Below are positions 1 to 9,146 of a stretch of 56,077 nt of DNA, piece after piece. Source of the DNA: Clostridia bacterium (lineage in GTDB: Bacteria; Bacillota; Clostridia; Christensenellales; CAG-1252). The notes beneath the pieces were generated by a model. That model did no database searches. It was given only the letters and a program-made list of their open reading frames with translations, and was not told the DNA's origin. How positions within the stretch are numbered: position 1 is the first letter of the stretch; each line of letters starts with the position of its first letter. Where the stretch lies: NCBI GenBank assembly GCA_024685775.1, contig JAIKVL010000008.1, forward strand, positions 1 through 56,077, written 5' to 3'. Both the position numbers and the translations under genes were made by a program.

Positions 1-45
<45 letters not shown>

Positions 46-144
46 AGGACCGCAAAAGCGGTTTTAAGTCTAAGCCGGCGGAAACGTCGGTTGGCAGATA
101 TGCCTTGAAATATCCCCTACGGAAGGGTTAAAAATCCAAAACCA

Positions 145-177
145 AGAACGCTTGCCGTTTCTTGTTCAGTCTATTCT
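145..177 (+). other. 16S trailer strand of a predicted processing stem
   Basis: Bases 162-177 can pair over 16 consecutive positions (two of them G-U) with leader bases 55942-55957 in front of the 16S gene at the right end. CTTGC (151-155) and AGAA (145-148) extend the helix to 55967-55971 and 55976-55979. This is the layout of an RNase III pre-16S processing stem. The pairing is read directly from the sequence; the RNase III role is inferred from other bacteria. Confidence 0.7.
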
Positions 178-197
178 AAACTACGGTGAAACGCGAA

Positions 198-231
198 ATC
201 CCCCGATAGATCGGGGATTTTTTTATTTTAT
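198..231 (+). terminator. Rho-independent terminator of the 16S unit
   Basis: An AAATCCCC...GGGGATTT stem with a short loop is followed by a run of seven T and further T-rich sequence. It lies about 150 bases beyond the 16S end and closes the transcript before any 23S could start. Confidence 0.85.
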
Positions 232-328
232 TGACGGATCGTATTTTTTGTGGTATTCCGTTTTCGGAAGAGAGATATCTTATATAGGATAGAGCGCGGC
301 AATTACGCGCGCTTCTATTTTTATGGTA

Positions 329-355
329 GAAAAAAGCCGCGTGATCTCACGCGAC
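329..355 (-). terminator. Terminator of the DUF378/microprotein unit
   Basis: On the minus strand GTCGCGTG-AGAT-CACGCGGC forms an 8-bp hairpin (one G-U pair) followed by six T. It starts a few bases after the stop codon of the 46-residue ORF, which supports that ORF being the last gene of the unit. Confidence 0.8.
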
Positions 356-361
356 TTGTTC

Positions 362-502
362 TTAAAGGTCATCCGCGTCCTGTTCGGGCTCGGAAGTGCC
401 GTCCGAGGGCGCGCCCGTGTAAGAGCCGCCCTTATCGAACTTGCTTTTGATCCGTCCGAGGGCGTTTTTCGCTTTTGCGAAAGTCTTTTCGAAAAAGCCC
501 AT
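362..502 (-). CDS. Small 46-residue hypothetical protein
   Basis: This short ORF begins MGFFEKTFAKAKNALGRIKS and ends in an acidic tail (EPEQDADDL). Its ATG lies one base after the TGA of the DUF378 gene, and the GAAAGGA inside the end of that gene is well placed as its ribosome binding site, so translation is probably coupled. The first 25 residues could form an amphipathic helix rich in Lys, Phe and Ala. There is no membrane segment or signal peptide. A terminator follows at once. I do not recognise a family. The evidence that it is real is the coupling, ribosome site and terminator, not homology. Confidence 0.6.
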   Translation of the reverse strand: MGFFEKTFAKAKNALGRIKSKFDKGGSYTGAPSDGTSEPEQDADDL

Positions 503-503
503 T

Positions 504-740
504 TCAGCCGATCCTTTCGTTTGCGTTTTGCTCGGGGAATTCTCTGTCCACTCTGCCTTTCTTGCGGAAGATGAAGTAGATGAGCCACGCGCCCGCCACG
601 CCTACGAGGATATAGACGATCCTTGCCGCGATCTGGCTACCGAACGTGATCCAGCCAACGAGGTTAAAGCCGCAAATCCCGATCACAAACCAGTTTATCG
701 CGCCGATAATGGTGATGATTAAAGCAATTAAAGTGATCAT
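504..740 (-). CDS. DUF378 family small membrane protein
   Basis: This 78-residue protein has two hydrophobic segments (about residues 1-26 and 36-58) joined by a short loop, then a basic tail. The pattern IGAINWFVIGICGFNLVGW followed by ARIVYILVGVAG matches the DUF378 (YuzA-like) family of small inner-membrane proteins, whose function is not known. The ATG has an AAAGGAGAG ribosome site. It is co-transcribed with the 46-residue ORF just downstream, and the pair ends at the 329-355 terminator. The family call is from recognition of the conserved NW...G...VYILVG pattern. Confidence 0.85.
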   Translation of the reverse strand: MITLIALIITIIGAINWFVIGICGFNLVGWITFGSQIAARIVYILVGVAGAWLIYFIFRKKGRVDREFPEQNANERIG

Positions 741-839
741 TGTTACTCTCCTTTGAGCTTATGCTCCGAGAATAGCATACGCAAAAAGGAAAGGATTATA
801 CGGAACCTTTCGCGGAACTCGATAAAAGGGGATTTTTCG

Positions 840-3800
840 TCAGTACAGATAAGGGTAGGCGAAGAGATTCGGAACGTGCGTAAAGGACAGGGTCTCGAAT
901 TCGCCCGCAAGCGCGGTCGCGATGCATTCGTACTTCTTGCGGATCGGAGTGTTCGGAGCGAGGAAGTCGGGCGCGAACGTCAAAGTCGCGACGAGGGACG
1001 CCGTCTCCGCCGCGTCTTCCATAACGGTCTTTCTCGAATAGGAAGAGAGGAAGCAGCTGTTCGACGCGCCGTATTCGCCGCTGACGCCGTACACGCGTTC
1101 GGTCGATCCGTAGGAAGAGTAGGAAAGCCCGAAATTATAGGATTTCAGCTTCGATTCGAAGGCGGAGCGCGCCGAGGAAGTGAAATTATAATGGAAAACG
1201 TGCGTAAATTCGTGCAGCATAATGTTGAAGTATCCGCTGTAAAGGACGCCGCGGATCTCGGTGTTGAAGGTCGCGAACCAGACGCGATTCGCGTCGCTCG
1301 TCAAACCGAGGATCGTGCTGCCCGAACCGGACGTTATGGATTTCGCAAAGTAGATCGAGACCGTCTTCCCGCTGATAAAATCGATCTCGCGCCAGCAGTT
1401 TTTCGGCATTTGCGAGAGCGTGTAGGCAAGGAAATTCGCCTGCCGCATCAGTTCGACGGGGTCGGTCTGGATTTCCATATTGTAGCGTTTGCTTGGGCGC
1501 AACGTCTTATAAGGATTATAGAGAGCGGTTCCGTAATACAGCCCGATGCCGTAAAACCGCGCGAGTTTGTCCGTGATATCCGCGATTTCGTCTTGGATCT
1601 TTTGCGTGCGGGAAAGGACGCGTCCCGAGGCGTTTTCGCCGTTATAACCCGTGATGCGCGCCGCGTCGATCGCCGGAACGGGTTTGCCGTTCGGTCCGTT
1701 TCTTCCGTCCGCGCCCGCAGTCGCCGTTACGTTTTGCCCCGCAAGCGCGGCGATCGAACCGGCTTTGCCGCCTTTTCCGCCCGCGCCCGCGTTGCCGGGA
1801 ACCGCCGAGACGGAAGATAAGATATCCACGGCGTGCGCGCGGATCGCCGCGCCGCTGTCGCCGCCTGCGCCGCCGTTGCCGCCCGCGCCCGAAACGTAGG
1901 TCAAAACGGTTTCGTCATATTCCGCGTCCGCGCCGTTGCCGCCCGCGAGCCCGTCCGTTCCGTCGCCCGCGATCGCCGTCAGCGAGCCGCTCCCCGAGAA
2001 GGAGAGGTCGAAGCCCGCGATCGCCGTCCCGCCCGCGCTTCCGTTATGGCCGCTTACGCCCGAGCGTTTGACCGCGATCTGCGATGCGTAAGAATAGTTC
2101 GCGCGCCAGACGCCGTCTATGATTTCTCCCGAATTATCCAAATAAAACGGAGAATCCGCGCGAACGAGATTCGCGCCTTCGAGGATGATTTCCGTCTTGC
2201 CGTTCGAGCCGAGATCGAGGACGGTGCCGCCGAGCCCGAAGGTGGCTTTCGTCCCGAAATTGACGAGCGTGACCGTTCGTTGATCCGCGTTTCGGAAGTA
2301 GAAGAAAAGGTTTTCGTAAAGGGTGTCTTCCGTCCCTTGATATCTGCCCTCGATCACGAGGTCTTTGACTTCGCTCGGGACGACGACGGTGATCCCACCC
2401 GCTTTTTTCGCTTCGGGAAGAACCATCCAAATACATTCGTTTTCGTCGTACGTTGCGAGCGAAACGCTTTGCCAAGAAGAGTACGCGCGGCGAGAATAGC
2501 GCCCGCTGACGGTCAAAACGATCTCGTTGGAGCGCGTCCCGTCCAAGGCTTCCGCGACGATGCGGACGACGCCTCTGCCCACGCCGTCTTTGACGGTGAC
2601 GAGGTCGCCGGAGATCGTGACGAGGTCTTCGCCTTCGGTCGCGAGATAGGAAACGCCTCCGTGATAGGTCGCGGGTAGGATCTCGGTGGAAAGGGATATC
2701 GTTTCTCCGCATTTCAAGTAAGACGCGCTTCCCGAGTACAGGAGTTCCACGCTTTCCACGCCCGTTCTTTCGACGACGTAGGTAACGGTGGAGTAGGCGT
2801 CTTCGCCCGCTTCCAAGAGGAAGACGATCTCTTCGCCGTCCTCGACGTCCGAATAGACTGTGAATTCCGTTCCCTGACGCCATTCGACGCTTTCGATCCC
2901 CTGAACGAGGGAGATCTTAACGCCGGCGGGGTCGGCTTCTTCGGGGAAGACGGTAAAGGAAAAGCTGCGGGTCTCGCCCGGGCGAACGCCCGTCTTCCCG
3001 CCGTTTGCGCGAATGGAGCGGATCGCGGGGCGATCCACGGTATAGGTCTCTTCCTCAGAAAGCGCGCCGCAGGTCGCGCGAAGGGTGATCTCTTCTTTCA
3101 ATTGCGCCGATTCGAGGACGGAAAGGACGCCGCGCTCTGCGTCGAACGAGGCGATTTCCTGCCCCTTAACGACGGAAACGACGATGGGAAAACTTGCGTT
3201 TTCCGGCTCCTTTACGATCAAAACGGAGAGATTTTTCCCCGGAAGGCAGGTGCTTCCGTCCGAAGAGAAAAGGATTTTCTTGGGTTGGATCGTCGAGATC
3301 CGAACGGTCTTTTCTTCGCTTCGGATCCCGCCCGCCGTCGCGCGGAGGACGATCTCTTCGCCGAAATCCGCGCTTGCGGAAACGGTCAAATCCGCGCCGC
3401 TGATCGACGCGCTTCCCGAAACGAGCTCGTACAGGACGGAGACGTTACCCGCGCCGCTCGGCTCGATCCGAGCGGAAAGGGCGATCGTTTCGCCGGCTTC
3501 CGCGGTCTCGGGGGCGACGAGTTCCACCTTTTCGACGGGGGACGCCGCCACGCGGCATTTCGTTTCCGCGAATAAAGAGCCGACTTCGGCGCGAAGGGTA
3601 AATTCTCCGCCGGGGGTCGCCGATTCTTTGATCTTGACTTTCCCGTCCGCGATCGAAGCGAGTTCTTCCCCTTGCGTGATCGAGAGAACGTAATCTTTTT
3701 CGGAGTAAACTTTGACTTTGCGTTCCGCGCCCGAAAAAACGAGGGCGGGTTCCGCGACCGAGCCGGGCGACAGATCCCCTTCCAAAGTAAGGGAAAGCGT

Positions 3801-3899
3801 GACCTTGCCGTCGCAGGCGAAAAAGACCGCCGTCAGGCAGAGAATAAGGGCGAATAAAAGGCATATCGCAGCCGAAAGTCGCTTTCCGCTCGGTTTCAT
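840..3899 (-). CDS. Ig-domain lipoprotein with C-terminal zinc-peptidase-like domain
   Basis: This 1019-residue protein opens with a lipoprotein signal peptide: basic start, hydrophobic core, and a lipobox-type AVFFAC with Cys29. It should be anchored outside the membrane. Residues about 35-460 hold consecutive beta-rich Ig-like (BIG-type) modules that repeat the pattern VE.V.L....G.T..L.....P. After a beta-rich linker comes a Gly/Ala-rich low-complexity stretch (about 610-740). The last 200 residues carry HEFTH at 896-900 and MEDAAE at 960-965, an arrangement like a gluzincin zinc site (HExxH plus a downstream Glu). The substrate is unknown. On the minus strand a TATAAT (3908-3913) lies only 8 bases above the ATG and there is no Shine-Dalgarno, so the mRNA may be nearly leaderless. 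It is the only gene of its unit. The peptidase role is an inference from the motif. Confidence 0.8.
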   Translation of the reverse strand: MKPSGKRLSAAICLLFALILCLTAVFFACDGKVTLSLTLEGDLSPGSVAEPALVFSGAERKVKVYSEKDYVLSITQGEELASIADGKVKIKESATPGGEFTLRAEVGSLFAETKCRVAASPVEKVELVAPETAEAGETIALSARIEPSGAGNVSVLYELVSGSASISGADLTVSASADFGEEIVLRATAGGIRSEEKTVRISTIQPKKILFSSDGSTCLPGKNLSVLIVKEPENASFPIVVSVVKGQEIASFDAERGVLSVLESAQLKEEITLRATCGALSEEETYTVDRPAIRSIRANGGKTGVRPGETRSFSFTVFPEEADPAGVKISLVQGIESVEWRQGTEFTVYSDVEDGEEIVFLLEAGEDAYSTVTYVVERTGVESVELLYSGSASYLKCGETISLSTEILPATYHGGVSYLATEGEDLVTISGDLVTVKDGVGRGVVRIVAEALDGTRSNEIVLTVSGRYSRRAYSSWQSVSLATYDENECIWMVLPEAKKAGGITVVVPSEVKDLVIEGRYQGTEDTLYENLFFYFRNADQRTVTLVNFGTKATFGLGGTVLDLGSNGKTEIILEGANLVRADSPFYLDNSGEIIDGVWRANYSYASQIAVKRSGVSGHNGSAGGTAIAGFDLSFSGSGSLTAIAGDGTDGLAGGNGADAEYDETVLTYVSGAGGNGGAGGDSGAAIRAHAVDILSSVSAVPGNAGAGGKGGKAGSIAALAGQNVTATAGADGRNGPNGKPVPAIDAARITGYNGENASGRVLSRTQKIQDEIADITDKLARFYGIGLYYGTALYNPYKTLRPSKRYNMEIQTDPVELMRQANFLAYTLSQMPKNCWREIDFISGKTVSIYFAKSITSGSGSTILGLTSDANRVWFATFNTEIRGVLYSGYFNIMLHEFTHVFHYNFTSSARSAFESKLKSYNFGLSYSSYGSTERVYGVSGEYGASNSCFLSSYSRKTVMEDAAETASLVATLTFAPDFLAPNTPIRKKYECIATALAGEFETLSFTHVPNLFAYPYLY

Positions 3900-3981
3900 A
3901 CGGATTTATTATACAACAAAGCACTTTATCTTTGGTAGAAATATTAAGAAGAATTATTCCGAGAAGGCTCCTCGCGCATAC

Positions 3982-4010
3982 TTGCGCCGCGCGTCCGCTT
4001 ATGGTACAAT
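3982..4010 (+). promoter_or_regulatory. Promoter of the TIM-barrel isomerase gene
   Basis: TTGCGC (3982-3987), a 17-base spacer and TACAAT (4005-4010) lie 38 bases in front of the 4049 start codon. Confidence 0.65.
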
Positions 4011-4048
4011 ACTTTCAAGCGGCGATCGCGCCGCGAAAAGGAGAAAAA

Positions 4049-4801
4049 ATGAACGAGTTCAGCGTGTATGCGTATTGCGGGTTCGATCTGACGGCGGAAG
4101 AAAGGTTCAAAAAGATCAAGGAAGCGGGGTTTGACAAGACCGCCGTTTGGTGCCACACGGATTTTAACACGAACAGCGGTATTTCGGAGTACGAGCAATT
4201 CAAATACCTGCGCGAGCAAGGGTTAAAACTCTCTTACGCGCATTGCCCGATCAAGTACGCGCCTTATCTCGCCAACAAATATTACGGAGCGAAAGAAGCG
4301 GTCAAAACGCATAAAATTTACGTCAAAGACGCGAAAGAACAGGGAGTGGAGATCGTCGTGGCGCACCTTCCCGAAGTCACGCCCGCCGTCATCGATAACG
4401 TCGGAGAAATCGCGGAATTCGCGGCGGGACAAGGCGTCAAAATCGCTTTCGAAAACCTCGTCGGGGATAAGCCGTTCGACGAACTTTTCCGTGCCGTAAA
4501 GGATGCGTATTTTTGCTACGATACCTGTCACGCGCTGATGTTCGGAGACGAAGACGGGCAGATGGCGGAGCGTTACGCGGATCGCTTGATCGCGACCCAT
4601 CTTTCGGACGGAGACGGCAAAAAAGACTGCCATTTTATGCTCGGAAAAGGCGTTTTCAACTTCTCCGCGCTTGCGGAAAAGCTCAAAAAACTCGGATATA
4701 AAGGCGATTATACGCTCGAAGCTTTCCAAACACCGGAATATACGGATATTTCGGACTTTTTGTCCGATGGAAAGGCGCGTTTGGAGCAAATTTTCGGTTA
4801 A
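4049..4801 (+). CDS. Sugar phosphate isomerase/epimerase family protein (TIM barrel)
   Basis: This 250-residue protein has the xylose isomerase-like/AP endonuclease 2 TIM-barrel pattern. Successive strands carry candidate metal ligands: Glu in AFENL, Asp and His in CYDTCHA, His in ATHLSDGDG, and Glu in TLEAF near the end. Such proteins isomerise or epimerise sugars or inositol derivatives; the substrate cannot be told here. The start at 4049 is chosen because an AAAAGGAG ribosome site precedes it. A longer reading from 3932 has no such site and overlaps the promoter. It stands alone between the lipoprotein and the glycogen cluster. No signal peptide, so cytoplasmic. Confidence 0.8.
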   Translation: MNEFSVYAYCGFDLTAEERFKKIKEAGFDKTAVWCHTDFNTNSGISEYEQFKYLREQGLKLSYAHCPIKYAPYLANKYYGAKEAVKTHKIYVKDAKEQGVEIVVAHLPEVTPAVIDNVGEIAEFAAGQGVKIAFENLVGDKPFDELFRAVKDAYFCYDTCHALMFGDEDGQMAERYADRLIATHLSDGDGKKDCHFMLGKGVFNFSALAEKLKKLGYKGDYTLEAFQTPEYTDISDFLSDGKARLEQIFG

Positions 4802-4858
4802 GAAAGCCGTTTTGGGGCGATTTTTCTCAAAATGCCCTAAAATTCTTGCATTTTACTA

Positions 4859-4887
4859 TTGATAAAGGCGGGTTGTTGTGATATAAT
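4859..4887 (+). promoter_or_regulatory. Promoter of the glycogen operon
   Basis: TTGATA (4859-4864), a 17-base spacer and a perfect TATAAT (4882-4887), 32 bases before the glgB start codon. Confidence 0.85.
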
Positions 4888-4918
4888 TACGATAACCCAT
4901 TTTATTTTGGAGGAACTT

Positions 4919-6817
4919 ATGTCGGAAAATCTTGATTATCCTTCTTATTTATTTCACGCCGGGACGAACTACGAGAGCTATAAACTCTTCTGCCCGCAAC
5001 CGACTTCCGTCGGAAAAGAGCGCGGATATACCTTCCGCCTGTGGGCGCCTTTCGCAAGAAGCGTATCCGTCGTCGGCGATTTTAACGGCTGGGATCCCAA
5101 TGCGAACGTGATGCACCGCTGCACGGGCGATTTCTTCGAGGCGTTTTTGACGACCCCGAAGGTCTACGATCGCTATAAATACGCGGTCACGCAGGCGGAC
5201 GGCAACGTCGTCTACAAAGCGGACCCCTTCGCGCTCCACACCGAAACGCCCCCGGGCAACTGCTCCAAGATCTATAAATTCCGCCACAAGTGGAAAGACG
5301 CGGAGTATATGGCGCGCCGCGAGAACTACTCGCCCTATAACGCGCCGATCAATATCTACGAAGTCCACCTCGGCTCTTGGCGCCGCCACGAGGACGGGAA
5401 CGTCTATTCCTATAAAGACCTCGCGAAGACCCTCGTTCCCTACGTCAAGCAAATGGGATATACGCACGTCGAATTTATGCCCGTGACCGAATATCCGTTC
5501 GACGGCAGCTGGGGCTATCAGGTCACCGGTATGTTCGCGCCGACTTCGCGCTACGGCACGCCGGACGACTTTATGGAGCTTATCGACGCTTTCCACCGCG
5601 CCGGCATCGGCGTCATCGTGGACTGGGTCCCCGCGCACTTCCCGAAAGACGAGTACGGTCTGTACAAGTTCGATGGAACGTTCCAATACGAATATCAGAG
5701 CGAGAAAAAGCGCGAGCATAAAGAGTGGGGCACCGTCGTCTACGATTACGGCAAGCCGCAGGTCAGAAGCTTTTTGATCTCTTCCGCGATGTTCTGGTTC
5801 GACCTCTATCACGTCGACGGAATCCGTATGGACGCGGTCGCGAGCATGCTCTATCTCGACTATGCGCGCCAAGGCGGCGACTGGGAGAGAAACTGCTTCG
5901 GCGGCAACTACAACCTCGAAGCGATCGACTTTTTGAAGCAGCTCAACAGCGCCGTTCTTTCCAAGCATAAAGGCGGTTTGATGATCGCGGAAGAATCCAC
6001 GGCGTTCCCGAAGGTCACGAAGCCGCCGTATATGGACGGGCTCGGATTCAACTTCAAGTGGAATATGGGCTGGATGAACGACACGCTGCGTTACGTCTCC
6101 GAAGATCCTTTCTTCCGTCAATATAAGCACGGTTGCATGACCTTCTCCCTTATGTACGCTTTCAGCGAAAACTTCATTTTGCCCCTTTCTCACGACGAAG
6201 TGGTCCACGGAAAAGGCTCGCTCATCAATAAGATGGCGGGCGATTACGACGAGAAGTTCAAGAGCCTCAAAACCTATTTCGGCTATATGATGGCACACCC
6301 CGGAAAGAAACTTCTGTTTATGGGCGGCGAGTTTGCGCAGTTCGCGGAATGGAAGTATTATCAAGGGCTCGATTGGATGCTTCTCGACTATCCGGCGCAT
6401 AAAAATATGCAGACCTACGTCAAGGCTTTGAATGAATTCTATAAGAGAGAACCCGCGTTCTTCGAGTGCGATACGTCGTACGACGGATTCCGCTGGGCGG
6501 TCGTGGACGACAACACCCAGAACATTTTCGCCTTCAACCGCATCGCGGCGAACGGCGACTCGATCCTTTGCGTCTTCAATATGTCGCCGATCACGCGTTA
6601 TAACTATAAGATCGGCGTTCGCGAGAAGGGCAGATATAACGTCGTTTTGGACAGCGAGAGCAAGAAGTTCGGCGGTCCCAACGACAAATTCGGCGTGACC
6701 GCGCAAGTCGGCGAGTGCCACGGCGAAAAGTTCTATCTCGAAATGCATATCCCCGCATATAGCGCGACTTTCTTCAAAAAGAGCGCGCCGAGAAAAAAGA
6801 AGGAGAATAAAGAATGA
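4919..6817 (+). CDS. glgB: 1,4-alpha-glucan branching enzyme
   Basis: This enzyme cuts alpha-1,4 glucan chains and rejoins them as alpha-1,6 branches during glycogen synthesis. The 632 residues fit the family. An N-terminal CBM48-like beta domain ([19 protein letters not shown]) precedes a GH13 barrel with DWVPAHFP, the nucleophile Asp in DGIRMDAV, the acid/base Glu in MIAEES and the third Asp in LSHDEVVHG, then a C-terminal beta domain. The ATG at 4919 follows a GGAGG site. It is the first gene of a tightly packed run; its stop overlaps the start of glgC (ATGA), so the two are probably translationally coupled. Confidence 0.96.
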   Translation: MSENLDYPSYLFHAGTNYESYKLFCPQPTSVGKERGYTFRLWAPFARSVSVVGDFNGWDPNANVMHRCTGDFFEAFLTTPKVYDRYKYAVTQADGNVVYKADPFALHTETPPGNCSKIYKFRHKWKDAEYMARRENYSPYNAPINIYEVHLGSWRRHEDGNVYSYKDLAKTLVPYVKQMGYTHVEFMPVTEYPFDGSWGYQVTGMFAPTSRYGTPDDFMELIDAFHRAGIGVIVDWVPAHFPKDEYGLYKFDGTFQYEYQSEKKREHKEWGTVVYDYGKPQVRSFLISSAMFWFDLYHVDGIRMDAVASMLYLDYARQGGDWERNCFGGNYNLEAIDFLKQLNSAVLSKHKGGLMIAEESTAFPKVTKPPYMDGLGFNFKWNMGWMNDTLRYVSEDPFFRQYKHGCMTFSLMYAFSENFILPLSHDEVVHGKGSLINKMAGDYDEKFKSLKTYFGYMMAHPGKKLLFMGGEFAQFAEWKYYQGLDWMLLDYPAHKNMQTYVKALNEFYKREPAFFECDTSYDGFRWAVVDDNTQNIFAFNRIAANGDSILCVFNMSPITRYNYKIGVREKGRYNVVLDSESKKFGGPNDKFGVTAQVGECHGEKFYLEMHIPAYSATFFKKSAPRKKKENKE

Positions 6818-8019
6818 ATTCGCGAAACAAGAAAGAGTGTGTGGCAATGCTCCTCGCGGGCGGGCAGGGAACGCGTCTCGGCGTCCTGACGCACGACGTG
6901 GCGAAGCCGGCGGTACCGTTCGGCGGGAAATACCGCATCATTGACTTTCCGCTTTCCAACTGCGTTAATTCCGATATCGACACGATCGGCGTTTTGACGC
7001 AGTATCAGCCTTTTGAACTCAACCAGTATATCGGAAACGGACAGCCGTGGGACCTTGACCGCTTGACCGGCGGCGCTTACGTTCTCCCGCCGTACGTCAA
7101 GGGAAAAGAGGGCGAATGGTATAAAGGGACGGCGAACGCGATCTATCAAAACATTAACTTCATCGACCGCTTCAATCCCGAGTACGTCATCGTCCTTTCC
7201 GGCGATCATATCTATAAGATGGACTACGACAAGATGCTCCGCGCGCATAAAGAGAAAGCCGCGGATTGCACGATCGCCGTTATCAACGTCACTTTGGAAG
7301 AAGCCACGCGCTTCGGCATTATGAACACGGATGAGAACGACCGTATTTACGAGTTCGAAGAGAAGCCGAAGCAACCGAAAAGCACGAACGCTTCCATGGG
7401 AATCTACGTCTTTACTTGGAGCGTGTTGCGTCGCTATTTGATCGACGACGAGAACAACCCGAATTCTCAAAACGATTTCGGGAAGAACGTCATTCCGGGA
7501 ATGCTCGCCGACGGGCTCAAACTGTACGCCTATCGGTTCAGCGGCTACTGGAAGGACGTCGGGACGATTTCCAGCCTTTGGGAAGCGAATATGGATCTTT
7601 TGAATCCCGCGAGCGGCTTGAACCTAAACGATTCTTCTTGGAAGATCTACGCGCGTAACAGCGCGGAACCGCCTCATTTCGCGGCGGGCTCCGCGGAGAT
7701 CGTCTCTTCGATCGTTTCCGAGGGCGCGATGATCTTCGGCAGCGTCAAGAGAAGCGTGATCTCTCACGGCGCGTATATCGGGCTCGGCGCTTCCGTCGAA
7801 GACTCCGTCATCCTTCCCGGCGCGACCGTCAAAGCGGGCGCCGTGATCCGCCACGCGATCGTCGCGGAAGGCGCGGTCGTCGGAGAGGGCGCGAAGATCG
7901 GAGAAAAACAAAAAGGACCCGTCAAAGGCGAATGGCAGATCGCCGTCGTCGGACCGGGCGCGAAGATCGCTCCGTCCGTCGTCGTCGCTCCCGCCGAAAT
8001 GGTCAAGGAGGGCAAATAA
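6814..8019 (+). CDS. glgC: Glucose-1-phosphate adenylyltransferase, catalytic subunit
   Basis: This enzyme makes ADP-glucose from ATP and glucose 1-phosphate, the committed step of glycogen synthesis. It has 401 residues. The N-terminal nucleotidyltransferase domain has an intact signature loop ([11 protein letters not shown]) and the [20 protein letters not shown] segment. A WKDVGT motif comes near residue 248. The rest is a left-handed beta-helix hexapeptide domain. The gene overlaps glgB by four bases and abuts glgD directly. In Firmicutes GlgC and GlgD form a mixed tetramer, and the adjacency fits that. Confidence 0.95.
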   Translation: MNSRNKKECVAMLLAGGQGTRLGVLTHDVAKPAVPFGGKYRIIDFPLSNCVNSDIDTIGVLTQYQPFELNQYIGNGQPWDLDRLTGGAYVLPPYVKGKEGEWYKGTANAIYQNINFIDRFNPEYVIVLSGDHIYKMDYDKMLRAHKEKAADCTIAVINVTLEEATRFGIMNTDENDRIYEFEEKPKQPKSTNASMGIYVFTWSVLRRYLIDDENNPNSQNDFGKNVIPGMLADGLKLYAYRFSGYWKDVGTISSLWEANMDLLNPASGLNLNDSSWKIYARNSAEPPHFAAGSAEIVSSIVSEGAMIFGSVKRSVISHGAYIGLGASVEDSVILPGATVKAGAVIRHAIVAEGAVVGEGAKIGEKQKGPVKGEWQIAVVGPGAKIAPSVVVAPAEMVKEGK

Positions 8020-9129
8020 ATGAACGACGTAATGGGTGTCATTTTCGCAAGCGATAACGAAAACAAGCTCAACGAGCTTACGATCCACAGGACGACCGCT
8101 TCCCTTCCTTTCTGCGGAAGATACAGGCTGATCGACTTTGCGCTCAGCAATTTCGTGAATGCGGGCATCACGCAGATCGGCATCGTGACGAGGAGTAACT
8201 ATTCCTCTCTTATGGACCATATAAGAATGGGTCGCGATTGGGATCTGAACCGTAAAAACGGCGGACTTTCCGTCTTCCCGCCTTTCGTCTTGAATTCTTC
8301 GAGAGAAATGTACAAAGGGAAGATCGAGGCGATCTATTCGATCCAAGGCTTTATTCGCCGTTCGCAGGAATCCTACGTCCTCCTCTCGAACAGCAATATC
8401 GCGATGAATATCGATTACGACGAAGTCTTTAAGGCGCACGCCGAATCGGGCGCGGACGTGACGATGCTCGTCCACCGCGCGAAGACGACGACGAGCCGCC
8501 GTCTCGTCGTGGAAGAGGACGCGGGCGAAGTAAAGGATCTTTACTTCTCGCAGACGCCGTCTTCCGAAGAAAAGACCCTCGGATTGAACGTATATCTCAT
8601 CAAAAAAGACCTGCTCCTGTCTCTCGTCGAGCACGAGTACGCGCGCGGTCACGTCGACTTCGAGAAAGACATTTTGATGAAGCAACTCGGCGCGTTGAAG
8701 ATCAACGCTTTTATGGTGAAGCGTCACGCCGCGATCGTGGACGACGTCCGCACTTACTATAACGAAAGTATGGAAGCGCTCGATCCGCAGGTTCGCGAAG
8801 ACCTGTTCTACGGCGGCAGCGTTATCTACACGAAGGTCAAGGACAGCGTTCCTACGATCTATAAGGAGAACGCCGCCGTTAAAAACAGCTTGATCGCCGA
8901 CGGTTGCGAGATCGACGGTTTGGTCGAAAACAGCATTTTGTTCCGTGGCGTCAAGGTGGCGCGCGGTGCGGAAGTCAGGAATTCCATCGTTATGGAAGAC
9001 GGAAGAATTATGGAAAACGCTTCCGTTTGTTATGCGATCACGGATAAGAACGTAACGATCAGTTCGGGCAGAACGATCAGCGGTTACGAGAGTTATCCCG
9101 TCGTCATTGTAAAGGATAAAACGGTATGA
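8020..9129 (+). CDS. glgD: GlgD, regulatory-type ADP-glucose pyrophosphorylase subunit
   Basis: This 369-residue paralogue of GlgC starts on the base after the GlgC stop. The catalytic nucleotide loop is lost: the N-terminus reads MGVIFASDNENKLNELT in place of a GGxGTRL loop. The substrate-domain segments RYRLIDFALSNFVNAG and RDWDLNRKNGG are retained, and the end shows hexapeptide repeats. Family knowledge says GlgD is weakly active or inactive alone and modulates GlgC. The lost loop seen here fits that role. Confidence 0.93.
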   Translation: MNDVMGVIFASDNENKLNELTIHRTTASLPFCGRYRLIDFALSNFVNAGITQIGIVTRSNYSSLMDHIRMGRDWDLNRKNGGLSVFPPFVLNSSREMYKGKIEAIYSIQGFIRRSQESYVLLSNSNIAMNIDYDEVFKAHAESGADVTMLVHRAKTTTSRRLVVEEDAGEVKDLYFSQTPSSEEKTLGLNVYLIKKDLLLSLVEHEYARGHVDFEKDILMKQLGALKINAFMVKRHAAIVDDVRTYYNESMEALDPQVREDLFYGGSVIYTKVKDSVPTIYKENAAVKNSLIADGCEIDGLVENSILFRGVKVARGAEVRNSIVMEDGRIMENASVCYAITDKNVTISSGRTISGYESYPVVIVKDKTV

Positions 9130-9146
9130 TTGAAAAGGAGATTGAT

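Noticed and set aside
9126..9146. glgA start at 9126 overlapping glgD
   Set aside because: The AAAAGGAG site is inside this stretch and is correctly spaced for the ATG at 9147.
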